This document shows, in pieces, positions 63,801-64,000 of a DNA stretch of 64,000 bases. The stretch comes from Caballeronia sp. dw_276 (lineage in GTDB: Bacteria; Pseudomonadota; Gammaproteobacteria; Burkholderiales; Burkholderiaceae), in assembly GCF_018449635.1 (NCBI RefSeq), contig NZ_JAAVUV010000001.1:558001-622000 (forward strand), read 5' to 3'. The first letter of the stretch is position 1. Each line of letters begins with the position of its first letter. The notes beneath the pieces were generated by a model that searched no databases, had not been told where the DNA came from, and was given only the letters and a program-made list of their open reading frames with translations. Made by a program: the position numbers and the translations under genes.

Positions 63801-64000
63801 TGGCGCCGGGCGCCGCACAGAAGCGTGCATCGGGCGTGCCATTGCAACTCGCGGCGGAAGTCGCGGCGGCGCGTCGCGCGTTGCAGGGCGAGGACGTGGT
63901 GCGTATCGTTAATGCGCGCGAGCACAACTTGAAGTCGCTTGACGTCGATATTCCGCACGGCAAGTTCAACGTGATCACGGGTGTTTCGGGTTCGGGCAAA
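60872..64000 (+). CDS. uvrA: Tandem (double-length) UvrA excinuclease ATPase, 3' end outside the window
   Basis: UvrA recognises bulky DNA lesions for nucleotide excision. The TTG at 60872 follows AGGA; an in-frame stop lies nine bases earlier, so no longer start exists. The 1,043 visible residues contain Walker A GPSGSGKSS near residue 35, zinc-type CETCRG and CPVCEG, the signature LSGGEVQR with LFVLDEPSIGLH, a second Walker A GVSGSGKST near 668, CPTCGGSGF and CPDCDG, and LSGGEAQR with FDEPTTGLH. A normal UvrA of about 940 residues would end here, but the frame goes on into a new N-terminal half (RIVNAREHNLKSLDVDIP) with a third Walker A at the window edge. Confidence 0.92.
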   Translation, partial: MASNNAIRIRGARQHNLKNIDLDLYTGQMTVVTGPSGSGKSSLVFDTLYAEGQRRYVETFSAYARQFLDRMDRPQVDRVDGVPPAIAIDQTNPVRSSRSTVGTMTELNDHLKLFYARAAELFDKKTSHQVRHDTPETIYVELLERTKANDPRIAITFPVELPESASDEEVAQWLSASGYTRVQAKRHQDGRQMLDVVADRFRLQNTERSRALEAIEGALLRGTGRVNVYVLPEPGAEDGDKPNDVPTWRFSTGLHSPESDIRYADPQPALFSFNSAYGACETCRGFGRVIGVDLGLVIPDERKTLRGGAIKTMQTPAWQENQDDLLRYGAKAGIRLGVPWSDLTQKERDWVINGSPDWTGKWQNQWYGVQRFFDYLESKAYKMHIRVLLSKYRSYTKCPVCEGARLKTEALLWRLGTKEQADAVLNPANRFLPAGVDWTRAQLEALPGLTLHDLMLMPIERIRRFFDSLTLPSTLLDDALKLLHNEVRTRLKYLCDVGLGYLTLDRQSRTLSGGEVQRINLTTALGTSLVNTLFVLDEPSIGLHPRDLNRIVEAMHRLRDAGNTLVVVEHDPSVMLAADRLIDMGPGPGERGGSIVYDGSPNDIEHSDTLTGAYLGGRKHVAHASNWQRRAVDAKTPRLVLEGATQHNLRDVTVEIPLQRLVCVTGVSGSGKSTLIQDVLAPALLRHFGKATETPGAFRALKGADELSEVIFVDQSPIGRTARSNPASYVGAFDEIRKLFAKAPLAAQRGYSAGMFSFNSGDGRCPTCGGSGFEHVEMQFLSDVYLRCPDCDGRRYRAEILDVQIERDGRSLSVADVLDLTVSEAVACFAKDKEVLRVLQPIVDVGLEYVKLGQPVPTLSGGEAQRLKLAGFLAETAQASGNKPGRLFMFDEPTTGLHFDDIAKLMQALRRLLERGHSLIVIEHNLDVIRAADWIIDLGPEGGDAGGLVVCVGTPEDVSACEQSHTGKALLDYEEAMAPGAAQKRASGVPLQLAAEVAAARRALQGEDVVRIVNAREHNLKSLDVDIPHGKFNVITGVSGSGK

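Noticed and set aside
62468-63958. A 496-codon open frame on the minus strand opposite uvrA
   Set aside because: The product is arginine-, histidine- and alanine-rich nonsense without domains and mirrors the UvrA codon pattern.

Overview
The window is one contiguous piece of a high-GC betaproteobacterial chromosome or megaplasmid, most likely a Burkholderiaceae of the Paraburkholderia/Caballeronia type. This rests on the dense GC-rich coding, a Gram-negative trimeric porin, several DUF4148 secreted proteins, many LysR/MocR/IclR/GntR regulators, a cluster related to the Nit1C nitrilase genes, and a tandem double-length UvrA with a LexA box. No tRNA, rRNA, CRISPR array, IS element or phage gene was seen.

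Layout. 1-2.5 kb: the end of a dihydropyrimidinase gene and a monofunctional catalase. 2.5-9.4 kb (minus strand): a compact seven-gene Nit1C-type operon (sigma-54 promoter, MSMEG_0572-type protein, nitrilase, radical SAM protein, GNAT, AIR-synthase-like protein, glycosyltransferase fused to an MSMEG_0570 domain, flavoprotein) facing a MocR-type regulator at 9.8-11.2 kb. 11.2-15.8 kb: CDP-diacylglycerol pyrophosphatase, an aspartate/glutamate racemase, an unusual aspartate carbamoyltransferase with a helix-turn-helix-like N-terminus, YjbQ and two DUF4148 proteins. 16-20 kb: an ECF sigma factor with two anti-sigma-like proteins, a membrane-anchored catalase-like protein and cytochrome b561, with three copies of one promoter motif. 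20-21 kb: an HtrA-type protease without a signal peptide.

21.2-26.6 kb: alkanesulfonate uptake and desulfonation (two SsuA paralogues, SsuD, SsuC, SsuB, SsuF). 26.7-32.8 kb: an orphan MetQ, small genes, LysR, an FMN reductase and a complete metNIQ methionine transporter whose leader ends in a terminator-like hairpin. 33.0-33.9 kb: a scar made of three gene remnants. 34-40.6 kb: zwf, then HAD phosphatase / class III PLP enzyme / APH-type kinase divergent from a second MocR regulator, resembling a hydroxylysine or amino-alcohol phosphate catabolic set. 40.6-46.2 kb: a Tat-exported alpha/beta hydrolase, DUF4148, a two-component system, a cytoplasmic OpuAC-like protein and a LysR regulator.

46.2-51.6 kb: GntP transporter, porin and SelA-like PLP enzyme, divergent from IclR and RidA; this looks like uptake and ammonia-lyase-type degradation of a sugar-acid-like amino compound. 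51.6-60.7 kb: a beheaded allophanate hydrolase followed by a BMP-type ABC transporter, an isochorismatase-fold hydrolase, a formamidase-like enzyme, an AtzH-like protein and a GntR regulator, probably for ureide or amide nitrogen scavenging. 60.7 kb to the end: an SOS-controlled UvrA whose third ATP-binding site begins at the window edge, showing a tandem two-UvrA polypeptide. The recurring theme is scavenging of organic nitrogen and sulfur, plus peroxide defence.
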